Source of the DNA: Chryseobacterium sp. C-71
GTDB taxonomy: Bacteria; Bacteroidota; Bacteroidia; Flavobacteriales; Weeksellaceae
Assembly (NCBI RefSeq): GCF_020911865.1
Contig: NZ_CP087131.1
Coordinates: 2,046,001-2,110,000 of the forward strand
Direction: 5' to 3'
Length of the DNA stretch: 64,000 nucleotides
The notes beneath the pieces were generated by a model. That model saw only the letters and a list, made by a program, of their open reading frames with translations. It made no database searches and was not told where the DNA came from. Within the stretch, counting starts at the first letter, position 1, and every line of letters starts with the position of its first letter. Of the stretch, positions 18,777 through 26,952 are shown one piece after another. Made by a program: the position numbers and the translations under genes.

Positions 18777-19712
18777 ATGAAAATGAAAACTATAAATAAA
18801 CCGACTGTTTGTAAAAAGATCGTAAGTAGAAAACAATTTTGCAGAAATCTTCTTTTGGTATTATTTCTTTTGGTCACTGCTACTCACGTGATGGCAGTTC
18901 CGCCAGACTTTACCACCAAAAATATAAAATTTCTAAGCGAAGGAGACTCGCTTGCAGGAACTATTTATAAGCCTGATCATATTTCTGCAGCTGTTGTACT
19001 TATTCACGGATCCGGACAAGAAAAAAGGATGACAAAGTTTGCAACACTACTGGCTAAAAATGGGATTGCTGTTTTAACTTACGACAAACGTGGTGTCGGA
19101 GAATCTGGCGGTATCTATGCCGGACCGGAAGTAGGAACCAATAATGTGGACGCCGCCAATCTTAATCTTCTATCTATGGATGCGAGTGCTGCAGTGGAGG
19201 TCTTCTCCAACTATTTATCAAACAAGCAAATCCCAATAGGCTTAACCGGTGCAAGCCAGGCTGGATGGATCATTCCGTTGACTGCAGAGAAGAATAAGAA
19301 AGTCAAATTTATGGCGATTTTCAGTGGTGCATTGATAACGGTGAAAGAGCAACTTAGGTTTCAGTTTTACACCAACGGAAACTCAAAATTTTGGGATACG
19401 CATACAGAAGAAGATGCCCGCAAACACACCATGACCGACCCGGACAAATACGAATTTACAGATACTGATCCTCAAGATGTTCTTTCCAAATTATCAATTC
19501 CTGGACTATGGATTTTTGGAGGAAAAGATATTCAAGTACCCGTGAATCTATCCATTGAACACCTCAACACCTTAAAGTCCAAAGGCAAACGCTATGAGTA
19601 TAGATTATTTCCGGAATTAGGGCATAATACGGCGTTCTCAAAATCCGAAGAGCCTATGAATGAAGCTATAAGATGGATGAAAAATATAAAAATAATGATA
19701 GCAAAAAAGTAA
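18777..19712 (+). CDS. Exported alpha/beta hydrolase
   Basis: 311 residues. The N-terminal stretch LLLVLFLLVTATHVMA after a basic segment is a signal peptide or membrane anchor. The hydrolase core shows the oxyanion strand VVLIHGSG (about 74-81), TYDKRGVGESGG (about 99-110), the nucleophile elbow GASQAGW (Ser near 161), the acid in FGGKDIQVP (Asp near 248) and the histidine in ELGHNTAF (near 281). It resembles dienelactone-hydrolase-like and cutinase-like esterases of unknown substrate. It is a single plus-strand gene between convergent and divergent minus-strand genes. Two in-frame ATGs (18777 and 18783) are possible; both keep the signal. Confidence 0.85.
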   Translation: MKMKTINKPTVCKKIVSRKQFCRNLLLVLFLLVTATHVMAVPPDFTTKNIKFLSEGDSLAGTIYKPDHISAAVVLIHGSGQEKRMTKFATLLAKNGIAVLTYDKRGVGESGGIYAGPEVGTNNVDAANLNLLSMDASAAVEVFSNYLSNKQIPIGLTGASQAGWIIPLTAEKNKKVKFMAIFSGALITVKEQLRFQFYTNGNSKFWDTHTEEDARKHTMTDPDKYEFTDTDPQDVLSKLSIPGLWIFGGKDIQVPVNLSIEHLNTLKSKGKRYEYRLFPELGHNTAFSKSEEPMNEAIRWMKNIKIMIAKK

Positions 19713-19761
19713 TAACAGCAAATATAGCATCTCAAAAAGCGGGATATTTAGCATAAAAAAA

Positions 19762-19777
19762 CCACCATATCCGGTGG
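19762..19777. terminator. Terminator between convergent genes
   Basis: Stem CCACC / GGTGG with loop ATATCC and an A-run to its left that gives a U-run for minus-strand transcripts. It lies between the hydrolase stop (19712) and the stop of the DUF6261-like gene (19788). Confidence 0.7.
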
Positions 19778-19787
19778 CTTCAACTGT

Positions 19788-20531
19788 TTAGGATTTATCA
19801 GGAGTTTCAGGAGTTTCCAACGAGGAATTATCAGTTCTGTTGATAAGCAGATTGTTGTACTGATCGGTCAATGCATTCAGCTGATTGATTACCGTAGCGT
19901 AAGGTGATGGCGGAGTTTCTATCAATAAGTGAAGCGCATCAATCCTGTCTCGCAACGCATAATAGGCAGTATTGGTTTCTTCTCTTTTTGTTTTAATGGT
20001 TTCCGGATTGGCGTCACCATATTCCTGAGTACGAGAAAGATATTTGTTATTAAATTCTTCATTGGCAACCTTCATTTCATTGACCCATGCAAAAATATTG
20101 AATGAGCTGATGGCATCTATAAGCTCTGGTTTGTTTTCCCAATCACGGAGAAGGTTGTTGAGCGTGGCGGTTTCTGCCTGATAATTGAGGCGGGCAATAC
20201 CGCTACCATAGAGTGCCATATTGGCAAGAAGTGACTGTGCCTTCTGTTGCAGATCTGCATCGTAATGGTAGCTATAGCCAAGAAGGAAATAATAAATCCC
20301 GTTGATGGCATTATCTCTTCTTTCATCCAATGTTAGAAGTTCCTGTGTTTTTTCACTAGCCAATGCTTTTTTGTAGAGCGCTTCCAGCTCTGTTGTTTTA
20401 GTTGTCAGAACTGCAAGTTTTGCTTCAATCCCTAACTGTTCCGGAGTATTCAGATTGATTATTCCTAAGTAGTCTTTTACGTATTGCAAATATTCTGCAT
20501 TACGAAGTAATTTTAATTCAATTGCGTTCAT
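19788..20531 (-). CDS. DUF6261-like helical protein
   Basis: 247 residues, almost entirely predicted helix (long Leu/Glu/Ala/Lys/Asn heptad-like runs) and no signal peptide, so cytoplasmic. The opening NAIELKLLRNAEYLQYVKDY and the paired four-helix-like halves match what I remember of the DUF6261 family found in Bacteroidota, whose function is unknown. It ends with a short Ser/Pro/Thr-rich tail. Directly upstream lie 42-bp tandem repeats (20563-20688) and then the XRE regulator gene on the same strand, 165 bp away. The family name is from memory; the helical character is seen directly. Confidence 0.7.
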   Translation of the reverse strand: MNAIELKLLRNAEYLQYVKDYLGIINLNTPEQLGIEAKLAVLTTKTTELEALYKKALASEKTQELLTLDERRDNAINGIYYFLLGYSYHYDADLQQKAQSLLANMALYGSGIARLNYQAETATLNNLLRDWENKPELIDAISSFNIFAWVNEMKVANEEFNNKYLSRTQEYGDANPETIKTKREETNTAYYALRDRIDALHLLIETPPSPYATVINQLNALTDQYNNLLINRTDNSSLETPETPDKS

Positions 20532-20562
20532 ATTTTTAAAATGTTTTGTTTCGTATCATTTA

Positions 20563-20688
20563 CCGGAAACTTTATCGCAGGGTTGCAACAGGGTTTCCCG
20601 ATTACCGGAAAGCTTGTTGCAGGGGTGCAATAATCTTTCCCTGCTTCCGGAAAGTATGTTGCGAGGGTGTGAGAAGCTTTCCGGAAAC
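20563..20688. repeat. Three imperfect 42-bp tandem repeats
   Basis: Units beginning CCGGAAA start at 20563, 20605 and 20647, exactly 42 bp apart; a further CCGGAAA at 20681 ends the array at shorter spacing. Each unit contains a variant of TTGCAGGGGTGCAA, and two of the three carry a variant of CTTTCCC. Because 42 is a multiple of 3, a repetitive 69-codon open frame results on the plus strand, which I regard as a by-product. Confidence 0.8.
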
Positions 20689-20696
20689 AGGGAAAG

Positions 20697-21074
20697 CTAG
20701 TTGTTACCCTCAGACTTGTTTTTCCAGTACTCTACCTGTTCTTTTAATTCTTTGATGCGCTCTTCGTACTGTTCTACAAGTTTTTCAGATAAGAATGAAT
20801 TTATCGTAGTTATAGTTCCAACATTTTGAAAAGCAAAACCACCTAATTGATCTAAACTGCTAAAGTTATTTGTTTCATCAATTAAAAAATCTTCGGGCTT
20901 TACTTCAAAAATTTCGCTGAGCTTTTCAATATGAGCTGCCCAAGAATGACTCTCCCCTGTTTCTATTCTTGCATAAGCAGATTGGGAAATATGTAGTTTA
21001 TCTGCCATATCTTCCTGAGAAAAGCCTTTAGATTTTCTCAGTCTTTTTATTTTTTCTGCAACGTTGTTGGTCAT
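20697..21074 (-). CDS. XRE-family transcriptional regulator
   Basis: 125 residues. Residues about 6-62 form a Cro/C1-type helix-turn-helix: VAEKIKRLRKSKGFSQEDMADKL, then the recognition helix SQSAYARIETGES, then HIEKLSEIFEVKPEDFL. The remainder ends in a coiled coil (LVEQYEERIKELKEQVEYWKNKS) likely for dimerisation. It is a cytoplasmic DNA-binding protein. A TATATTTG box (complement 21092-21099) lies 17 bp upstream, and the palindrome TACCCGAATATCGGGTA (21124-21140) between this gene and the divergent lipoprotein gene is a good candidate for its own operator. Confidence 0.92.
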   Translation of the reverse strand: MTNNVAEKIKRLRKSKGFSQEDMADKLHISQSAYARIETGESHSWAAHIEKLSEIFEVKPEDFLIDETNNFSSLDQLGGFAFQNVGTITTINSFLSEKLVEQYEERIKELKEQVEYWKNKSEGNN

Positions 21075-21123
21075 GTCATTTTATTTTCAAACAAATATAA
21101 AAATAAATTCTCTTACAATGGTT

Positions 21124-21140
21124 TACCCGAATATCGGGTA
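21124..21140. promoter_or_regulatory. Candidate operator palindrome
   Basis: TACCCGA-ATA-TCGGGTA, perfect 7-bp arms around a 3-bp centre. It lies 50 bp upstream of the XRE start codon and 97 bp upstream of the divergent lipoprotein gene, where a dimeric repressor could control both. Confidence 0.5.
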
Positions 21141-21237
21141 GCTTTATGCAAAAACAGGTTTTGCCTCACAAAAAATAATTTTCACTTTTGTATGGTGAAT
21201 TATTTATATATTTAACAACTAAAAATTAACACACTTT

Positions 21238-22788
21238 ATGAAAAACAAATTATTTCTCAGGCTCTGCCTAATAGTCGTCGTACTGTCTTTCAACTCCTGC
21301 CGACAGGATCTTCTTCCGGAAAAGGAAACGTACAACAACAGTAGCGCATTTCAGCTCACTTCTAAAAGAGTTTCCCTTAACGAATCTAAACACAAAGCAC
21401 AGCTTTTCCCTGAAATTGAGAACGCTGAAGCTAAGTTTAAAGCTTTTGCCAAAAACAATGCACAAGGCAAAATTGTGAATTATGCCAACGGAGTTTCCAT
21501 AGACACCGATAATGTGATCTACATAGAAAACGGAGCCAATTTTCACACGTACACCTTTAATATTAAAAGAGCAAACGCTCCCGAAACCGCACCGCTGGAA
21601 AACCTTTTGCTGATACCTGAAACCGACGGAAGCTACAAAGAGTTTTTGGTGACTTACAACCTTACGTTGCAGGAAAGAGAGAAAGTAAGAAACGGAGAGC
21701 CTGTGAATACGGAAGGAAAAACAACTATTACGGAGCTTGCAAAAGGAAGTTTCAATAGTGGCGGACAGTTGGCAAAGATGACCTGCAATTGGACTGAGGA
21801 AACCATTTGGCAGGGTTGTAGTCATGTAGTCAATGGTGTATCAATGCACAATCAATCTAATGTGAGTGAATGGTATCTATGTAAGGCCGATGTAAAGCCA
21901 AGTGTATACACCGTAATAACAGGAGGTTGCAATATGGGGGAATTACCTGAGCATATAGCACCAGTAGATGGAGGCTCGGGACCCGGAGGAGGTGCAGGAG
22001 GCAATGGCCACGATCCTTGTACGAGTGTTGCCAGTGGCCCCGGCCAGGTTGGCATCATCGATTCTAATGGGTGTAGCCCGGGAGCGCCAACACAGCCGAA
22101 TGATCCTAATCAGGATAATAGAACACCATGCGAGGTATTAAGAGATAATTCTGCAGATCCTGTATTTCAAGGAAAATTGGATAGTCTTAAAAACAGAGTA
22201 ACGACATATAACGATAAACACGAAACAAGCATCACTGTAAAGAAAACCAAAAACATAAGCTATAAAGTAAGTGCAACACCGGTAGATATAGGTTTTAGCG
22301 GTACAATGTCTGTGAAACTTGATCTTTCACCTTATGATATTGCACAAATGCACAATCACGTGAAAGATTATCTGCCCATGTTTTCTTTTGGCGATATTGT
22401 AGCTTATTATCAAGGTTATCAGTATCTTGTTGCATCAAGGAAACCAATATATGTTTCTTATGTGACCAGTGAAAATGGTACCACGTATGCTATAAAATTC
22501 AATGATCCATCGTTTTTGAATACACTTTTTGCAGGGCTTGATTTGGATAATACTGAACAGGAAAAAGTGGCAAAAGAAAAAATGAAAAAATTATTTAAAA
22601 GGTATGGAGAAGATGAGAATCCCTATACTCAAATTAGGGCAGAAGAATTGCTGATTGACGTACTTAATAGCCCAGAGATGGGCGGTGGCAACGGCATACA
22701 TATTTACAGGAAAGACGGCAATAATTGGGGAAAACTATCCTGCGATGCTGATGGCATCATCAATAAAGAAAATTGTACTTTTAATTAA
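21238..22788 (+). CDS. Large lipoprotein with Gly-rich linker and JAMM-like C-terminal motif
   Basis: 516 residues. The signal peptide ends in FNSC (lipobox Cys21), so it is a lipoprotein. Residues about 25-235 form an N-terminal domain containing a few Cys residues. A Gly/Pro-rich linker (DGGSGPGGGAGGNG near 243-256) follows, then a C-terminal domain with HNH at 372-374, PMFS at 380-383 and Asp386. This resembles the zinc-binding HxHx7Sx2D motif of JAMM/MPN metalloproteases, except that eight residues separate His374 and Ser383. Family and function are not established. It is the first of three plus-strand genes encoding exported proteins; the next starts 13 bp downstream. Confidence 0.75.
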   Translation: MKNKLFLRLCLIVVVLSFNSCRQDLLPEKETYNNSSAFQLTSKRVSLNESKHKAQLFPEIENAEAKFKAFAKNNAQGKIVNYANGVSIDTDNVIYIENGANFHTYTFNIKRANAPETAPLENLLLIPETDGSYKEFLVTYNLTLQEREKVRNGEPVNTEGKTTITELAKGSFNSGGQLAKMTCNWTEETIWQGCSHVVNGVSMHNQSNVSEWYLCKADVKPSVYTVITGGCNMGELPEHIAPVDGGSGPGGGAGGNGHDPCTSVASGPGQVGIIDSNGCSPGAPTQPNDPNQDNRTPCEVLRDNSADPVFQGKLDSLKNRVTTYNDKHETSITVKKTKNISYKVSATPVDIGFSGTMSVKLDLSPYDIAQMHNHVKDYLPMFSFGDIVAYYQGYQYLVASRKPIYVSYVTSENGTTYAIKFNDPSFLNTLFAGLDLDNTEQEKVAKEKMKKLFKRYGEDENPYTQIRAEELLIDVLNSPEMGGGNGIHIYRKDGNNWGKLSCDADGIINKENCTFN

Positions 22789-22801
22789 AATTTTAACAAA
22801 A

Positions 22802-23383
22802 ATGAAAAACATACTTATACTCATCATTTTCATATCAGCTTTAAGTTGCAAAGCACAATCAACCATCATCGATATTGTTAATGAATGTAATGACAACAAT
22901 CATAATTATACAAACGGAAGTGTATATCTAAAAGACATAAGCAATGTGTACCAACCCTTTATAGGTACCTGGAAATGGACTGAAGGTAATCGGGAAATGA
23001 CTTTGGTTTTGATAAAGCAGACTAAGCACAATTACAATGATACAGGTAATGATAATTATTATGAGGATAGGTTGGTTGGTTATTACATATACAAAGAAAA
23101 TGGGGTGACACTAATAGATACGTCTAATGATAACTTACAAAAAGATTTTGGAATTACAGTCAATTTTCAGATATACTGTAATAATTCTGATAATGTACAT
23201 ACTGTTTTTTTTACGGATATACCTAAGAACAAAGATTACGAAGTAAAGCTTGAAAAATTATCACCTACTCAGATAAAGTTTAATGGTAAGATGGGGCAGT
23301 ACAGCATTATGCCAAGCAAAATACCGAAAATTATTCATGGTGGGTATAGTTTTCCGTTAGAGATGACTTTTACAAAGCAGTAA
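22802..23383 (+). CDS. Small exported lipoprotein, DUF6705-like
   Basis: 193 residues from the ATG at 22802. A longer frame starts at 22655 inside the previous gene, but only the later start gives the signal peptide ILILIIFISALSC with a lipobox. The mature protein has FIGTWKWTEGNREMTLVLIKQ, a pattern I associate with DUF6705-type lipoproteins of Flavobacteriia (lipocalin-like TW motif, function unknown). It is more AT-rich than the upstream gene. It lies 13 bp after the large lipoprotein and its stop overlaps the next start by one base, so the three genes form an operon. Confidence 0.72.
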   Translation: MKNILILIIFISALSCKAQSTIIDIVNECNDNNHNYTNGSVYLKDISNVYQPFIGTWKWTEGNREMTLVLIKQTKHNYNDTGNDNYYEDRLVGYYIYKENGVTLIDTSNDNLQKDFGITVNFQIYCNNSDNVHTVFFTDIPKNKDYEVKLEKLSPTQIKFNGKMGQYSIMPSKIPKIIHGGYSFPLEMTFTKQ

Positions 23384-24036
23384 TGAATATGAAATCATTT
23401 GTTTTTATTTTTATTTTTCAATATACATATTTGTACTCACAAAAGTATGAGAAATATGATCAGATTTTTTTTATAGGTGAAAGGATTAAAACTAGACACT
23501 TAGAAATAAAAAGAAGCTATAAGCTTTATCAATCAAGCCGCAAAGATTGCGAAATTGATAAAGATGACAATTGTTATCCTGACGTCACCAAAAGTAATAA
23601 TTTTAGGATTGGAACAGAATCGTACACTACTTATAAAATCATAAAATTACTCAAGGGCAAATACGATAAAGATACTGTTGAGTATATAAGTATAAAGTAT
23701 CATGAGGAACTTCCTATTTTTGAAAGCCAGCAAGCAAATAAAAGTAAATATGCATTAATTGGCATATATTGGTTAGGTGGCAAATGGTTTCAGTCTTTTG
23801 CAGAGAAAGTATATCCAACAGAAAACCATCGATGGATTTTGCCTTATAAAGATACTTACCCTTTTATTAATTATGAGAAATTATTTCCTGAGAAATTAAG
23901 AAGATCAGAAAGAGTTAAAATTATAACAGACGACACATTTTATAATATAAAACATTATTCTAAACCCAATTTAGTAACGCCATATTACAGGAAAAAAGAA
24001 AAATATGCAATTGTAACTAAGGCATTTGTTTTCTAA
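23383..24036 (+). CDS. Exported protein of unknown function
   Basis: 217 residues, start overlapping the previous stop by one base (TAATG). The N-terminus KSFVFIFIFQYTYLYS followed by Q is a signal peptide. The mature part is Lys/Tyr-rich with no recognised motif. It contains two Cys within about ten residues (DCEIDKDDNCYPD), which could bind metal or form a disulfide. The DNA is strongly AT-rich. Third gene of the lipoprotein operon; the terminator at 24118-24146 follows. I cannot assign a function. Confidence 0.7.
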   Translation: MNMKSFVFIFIFQYTYLYSQKYEKYDQIFFIGERIKTRHLEIKRSYKLYQSSRKDCEIDKDDNCYPDVTKSNNFRIGTESYTTYKIIKLLKGKYDKDTVEYISIKYHEELPIFESQQANKSKYALIGIYWLGGKWFQSFAEKVYPTENHRWILPYKDTYPFINYEKLFPEKLRRSERVKIITDDTFYNIKHYSKPNLVTPYYRKKEKYAIVTKAFVF

Positions 24037-24117
24037 AGAAAAAAAATATTTATTTGCTATAACCTTTATATTGAGGTCATAATTTTTCATTGGAGATGGT
24101 TTTTACGAAGCAGTAAT

Positions 24118-24146
24118 AAAAACGTCCTTTAACATAGGGCGTTTTT
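24118..24146 (+). terminator. Terminator after the three-gene lipoprotein operon
   Basis: Ten-bp stem AAAAACGTCC / GGGCGTTTTT (one G-U pair), 9-nt loop, followed by T. It lies 81 nt past the last stop of the operon. Confidence 0.8.
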
Positions 24147-24323
24147 TGCTCTATTCGTTCTGATCTTTAACAAAAGCTATAATGAATTTCTGGTGACTTA
24201 TCATCTAACTGAGCCCCCCAGTAAATACCAGAAGTTTCAATTTCGGTGGTCAATTGGTTTTAATTTCTTTATAAGAAGCTGAAAGCCCTCTTGTGATGAT
24301 TCAAAAGGGGGATTTTATTAAAT

Positions 24324-26903
24324 TTAAAACTTATTATTTCTAGCGGCTGGTTTCTTAGCCGGAGCTTTTTTAGCTGTTGTTGCCTTTTTTGCAGCTGGCT
24401 TTTTCGCTGCAGGTTTTTTCTTTTCTGCAAAAGCTTTAGGATCCTGTGCGGTAATCCACTTTTTAACCTCATCAAGAGAAACTTCTTTCAAGTCATCAGC
24501 TTCATACTTGGTGTCATCTTTTTTCTTTGGAATTTTGAACATGGCTTTTCCAAATTTAATGAAAGGTCCCCATCTTCCGTTTTCAAGAGAGATTTTTTCT
24601 TTTTCCCACTGTTGGATGTATCGGTTGGCTTCTTTCTCTAATTTAGCTTCTACCAATTCGTTGATGTCACTTTGAGAAAGGTTATCAAAATCATATCGTT
24701 TCGGCACATTGATAAAAATGCTCTGATATTTGATGAAAGGCCCGAATCTTCCCGTCCCTTTTGTGATAGGTTCACCTTTGAAGTTGGCGATAGGCGCATC
24801 GGCTAATTTCTTTTCAGCAATAATTTCTTCTGCACGGTTTTGATCTATAGAAAGTGGATCTTCACCTTTCGGAATACTGATATATGTTTCGCCCCATTTC
24901 ACATAAGGCCCAAACCTTCCTACACCGATCGTTACCGACTGATCTTCGAAATCATTTAATTCAAATGGTAATTTAAACAACTCCAAAGCATCTTCTAAAG
25001 CGATGGTTGCAATATTTTGTCCGGCCATCAATGATGCGAAAATTGGTTTTTCTTCATCGTCCTGTTCCCCAATCTGAATCATCGGTCCGAATCTTCCGAT
25101 TCTTGCATAAATGTTCTTTCCGGATTTTGGATCAACTCCTAAAAGACGTTCTCCGTTGGCACGGTCGGCATTTTCTTCTACATCTTCAATTCTCGGATGG
25201 AATTTTGAGTAGAAATCGGTCATCATTTCTTTCCACTTCTGTTCGCCGTTTGCAATTTCGTCAAAGCTTTCTTCAACTCTTGCTGTAAAACCGTAATCAA
25301 GAATTTCAGCGAAATTGTTCGTTAGGAAATCATTTACAACCTCACCAATATCGGTAGGAATAAATTTATTCTTATCGCCCCCGAATTTATCTTCAAGAAC
25401 TTCTTTTTTGATTTTATCTTTTGCCAAAGATATTTTCACCACTTCACGAGTCTGCGGTTCCAATTCTCTTTTGTCTACATATTCACGGTTTTGAATAGTC
25501 TGAATGGTTGGCGCATACGTTGACGGACGGCCAATTCCCAATTCTTCCAGTTTTTTCACCAACATAGCTTCGGTAAATCTTGCTGCCGGTCTTGTGAATT
25601 TTTCTGTAGCGGTAATTTTTTTATAATCTAAAACTTCACCTAGGGTAACTTTTGGCAATAGTTTTTCGTTGTTTTCTTCGTCTTCGTCTTCAGTTTTTAC
25701 GATTCCGTAAACCTTTAGGAAACCGTCGAAAATGATGACCTCACCCTGCGCTTCAAAATGCTGCGGAAGTTTTGCATTACCAATTTCGATCACAGTTTTC
25801 TCAATTTTGGCATTTGCCATCTGAGAAGCCAATGTTCTTCTGTAAATTAATTGGTATAATTTGCTCAACTGAACATCACCGATCGATTTTACAGAAAAAT
25901 CTGTAGGCCGGATTGCCTCGTGAGCTTCCTGCGCTGAAGCAGATTTGGTGGTATATTTTCTTGGTGCAGAATACTCTGCTCCATATTCTGAAGTAATTTG
26001 ATTTTTTGCACCTTCAATGGCTTCCTGAGAAAGGTTTACGGAGTCGGTTCTCATATAAGTAATGAATCCTTCTTCATATAATCTCTGAGCCAGACGCATG
26101 GTGTTGGTTACATTATAACCTAATCTTGAAGAAGCTTCCTGCTGAAGCGTAGAAGTCGTAAAGGGTGCAGAAGCAGAACGTGTTCCAGGTTTGGTTTCCA
26201 CATTCAGAACTTTGAATTCTGTCGTTCTTGCTAATTCTAAGAATTTCTCTGCGTCTTCTTCTTTATCGAAATCTTTTTTAAGTTTTGCAGCGATTTCCTG
26301 TTCTGCTTTATTTAAGAAAACTCCATCAAGCTTGAAACTTGCTTTTGGAGTAAACTGACGAATTTCTTTTTCTCTTTCTACCACCAATCTTACAGCTACC
26401 GACTGCACTCTTCCTGCAGACAATCCCGGTTTTACTTTTTTCCAAAGTACGGGAGACATTTCGAAACCTACGATTCTGTCTAGAACTCTTCTCGCCTGTT
26501 GAGCGTTGACTAAGTTCTGATCAATATCTCTCGGATTCTCAATTGCTTTTAATATTGCATTTTTGGTAATCTCGTGAAAGACGATTCTTTTTCTGTTTTC
26601 CGGTTTTAGTTTTAATTCATCTGCCAAATGCCAGGCGATCGCTTCACCCTCGCGATCCTCATCGGAAGCGAGCCAAACCATTTCGGCTTTCTTTACGGCA
26701 GACTTTAATTCTGTGACCAATTTCTTTTTATCGGCGGAAACTTCGTAATCCGGACTGAAGGTGGCAAGGTCAATTCCCATTCCTTTTTTTGGAAGGTCAC
26801 GGATGTGCCCGAAGCTCGATTTGACTTCGAAATCCTTCCCTAAATATTTCTGAATAGTTTTTGCTTTTGCCGGAGACTCGACGATTACTAAATTTTTCGA
26901 CAT
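24324..26903 (-). CDS. topA: DNA topoisomerase I
   Basis: 859 residues. The N-terminal TOPRIM domain has NLVIVESPAKAKTIQKYLG (4-22) and SDEDREGEAIAWHL (near 80-93). The active-site Tyr is in FITYMRTDS (near 283). The C-terminus has four topoisomerase repeats recognisable by GRFGPMIQ, GRFGPYVKWGE, GRFGPFIKYQ and GRWGPFIKFGK, and no Cys4 zinc fingers. A Lys/Ala/Pro-rich tail of about 30 residues follows, likely for DNA binding. The enzyme relaxes negative supercoils. A TACTTTTG box (complement 26918-26925) lies 15 bp before the ATG. Confidence 0.97.
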   Translation of the reverse strand: MSKNLVIVESPAKAKTIQKYLGKDFEVKSSFGHIRDLPKKGMGIDLATFSPDYEVSADKKKLVTELKSAVKKAEMVWLASDEDREGEAIAWHLADELKLKPENRKRIVFHEITKNAILKAIENPRDIDQNLVNAQQARRVLDRIVGFEMSPVLWKKVKPGLSAGRVQSVAVRLVVEREKEIRQFTPKASFKLDGVFLNKAEQEIAAKLKKDFDKEEDAEKFLELARTTEFKVLNVETKPGTRSASAPFTTSTLQQEASSRLGYNVTNTMRLAQRLYEEGFITYMRTDSVNLSQEAIEGAKNQITSEYGAEYSAPRKYTTKSASAQEAHEAIRPTDFSVKSIGDVQLSKLYQLIYRRTLASQMANAKIEKTVIEIGNAKLPQHFEAQGEVIIFDGFLKVYGIVKTEDEDEENNEKLLPKVTLGEVLDYKKITATEKFTRPAARFTEAMLVKKLEELGIGRPSTYAPTIQTIQNREYVDKRELEPQTREVVKISLAKDKIKKEVLEDKFGGDKNKFIPTDIGEVVNDFLTNNFAEILDYGFTARVEESFDEIANGEQKWKEMMTDFYSKFHPRIEDVEENADRANGERLLGVDPKSGKNIYARIGRFGPMIQIGEQDDEEKPIFASLMAGQNIATIALEDALELFKLPFELNDFEDQSVTIGVGRFGPYVKWGETYISIPKGEDPLSIDQNRAEEIIAEKKLADAPIANFKGEPITKGTGRFGPFIKYQSIFINVPKRYDFDNLSQSDINELVEAKLEKEANRYIQQWEKEKISLENGRWGPFIKFGKAMFKIPKKKDDTKYEADDLKEVSLDEVKKWITAQDPKAFAEKKKPAAKKPAAKKATTAKKAPAKKPAARNNKF

Positions 26904-26952
26904 CCTCTAAATTTTTGCAAAAGTAAAGCTTTTTTATTATATAGATTTTCCG

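Noticed and set aside
20546..20755. Plus-strand 69-codon frame with a repeated FPxxRKxCC pattern
   Set aside because: Created by the 42-bp tandem repeat, whose length is a multiple of three; no start context, and its 3' end overlaps the 3' end of the XRE gene.
22655..22801. Upstream extension of the 22802 lipoprotein gene
   Set aside because: It lies within the previous gene and would bury the signal peptide and lipobox.
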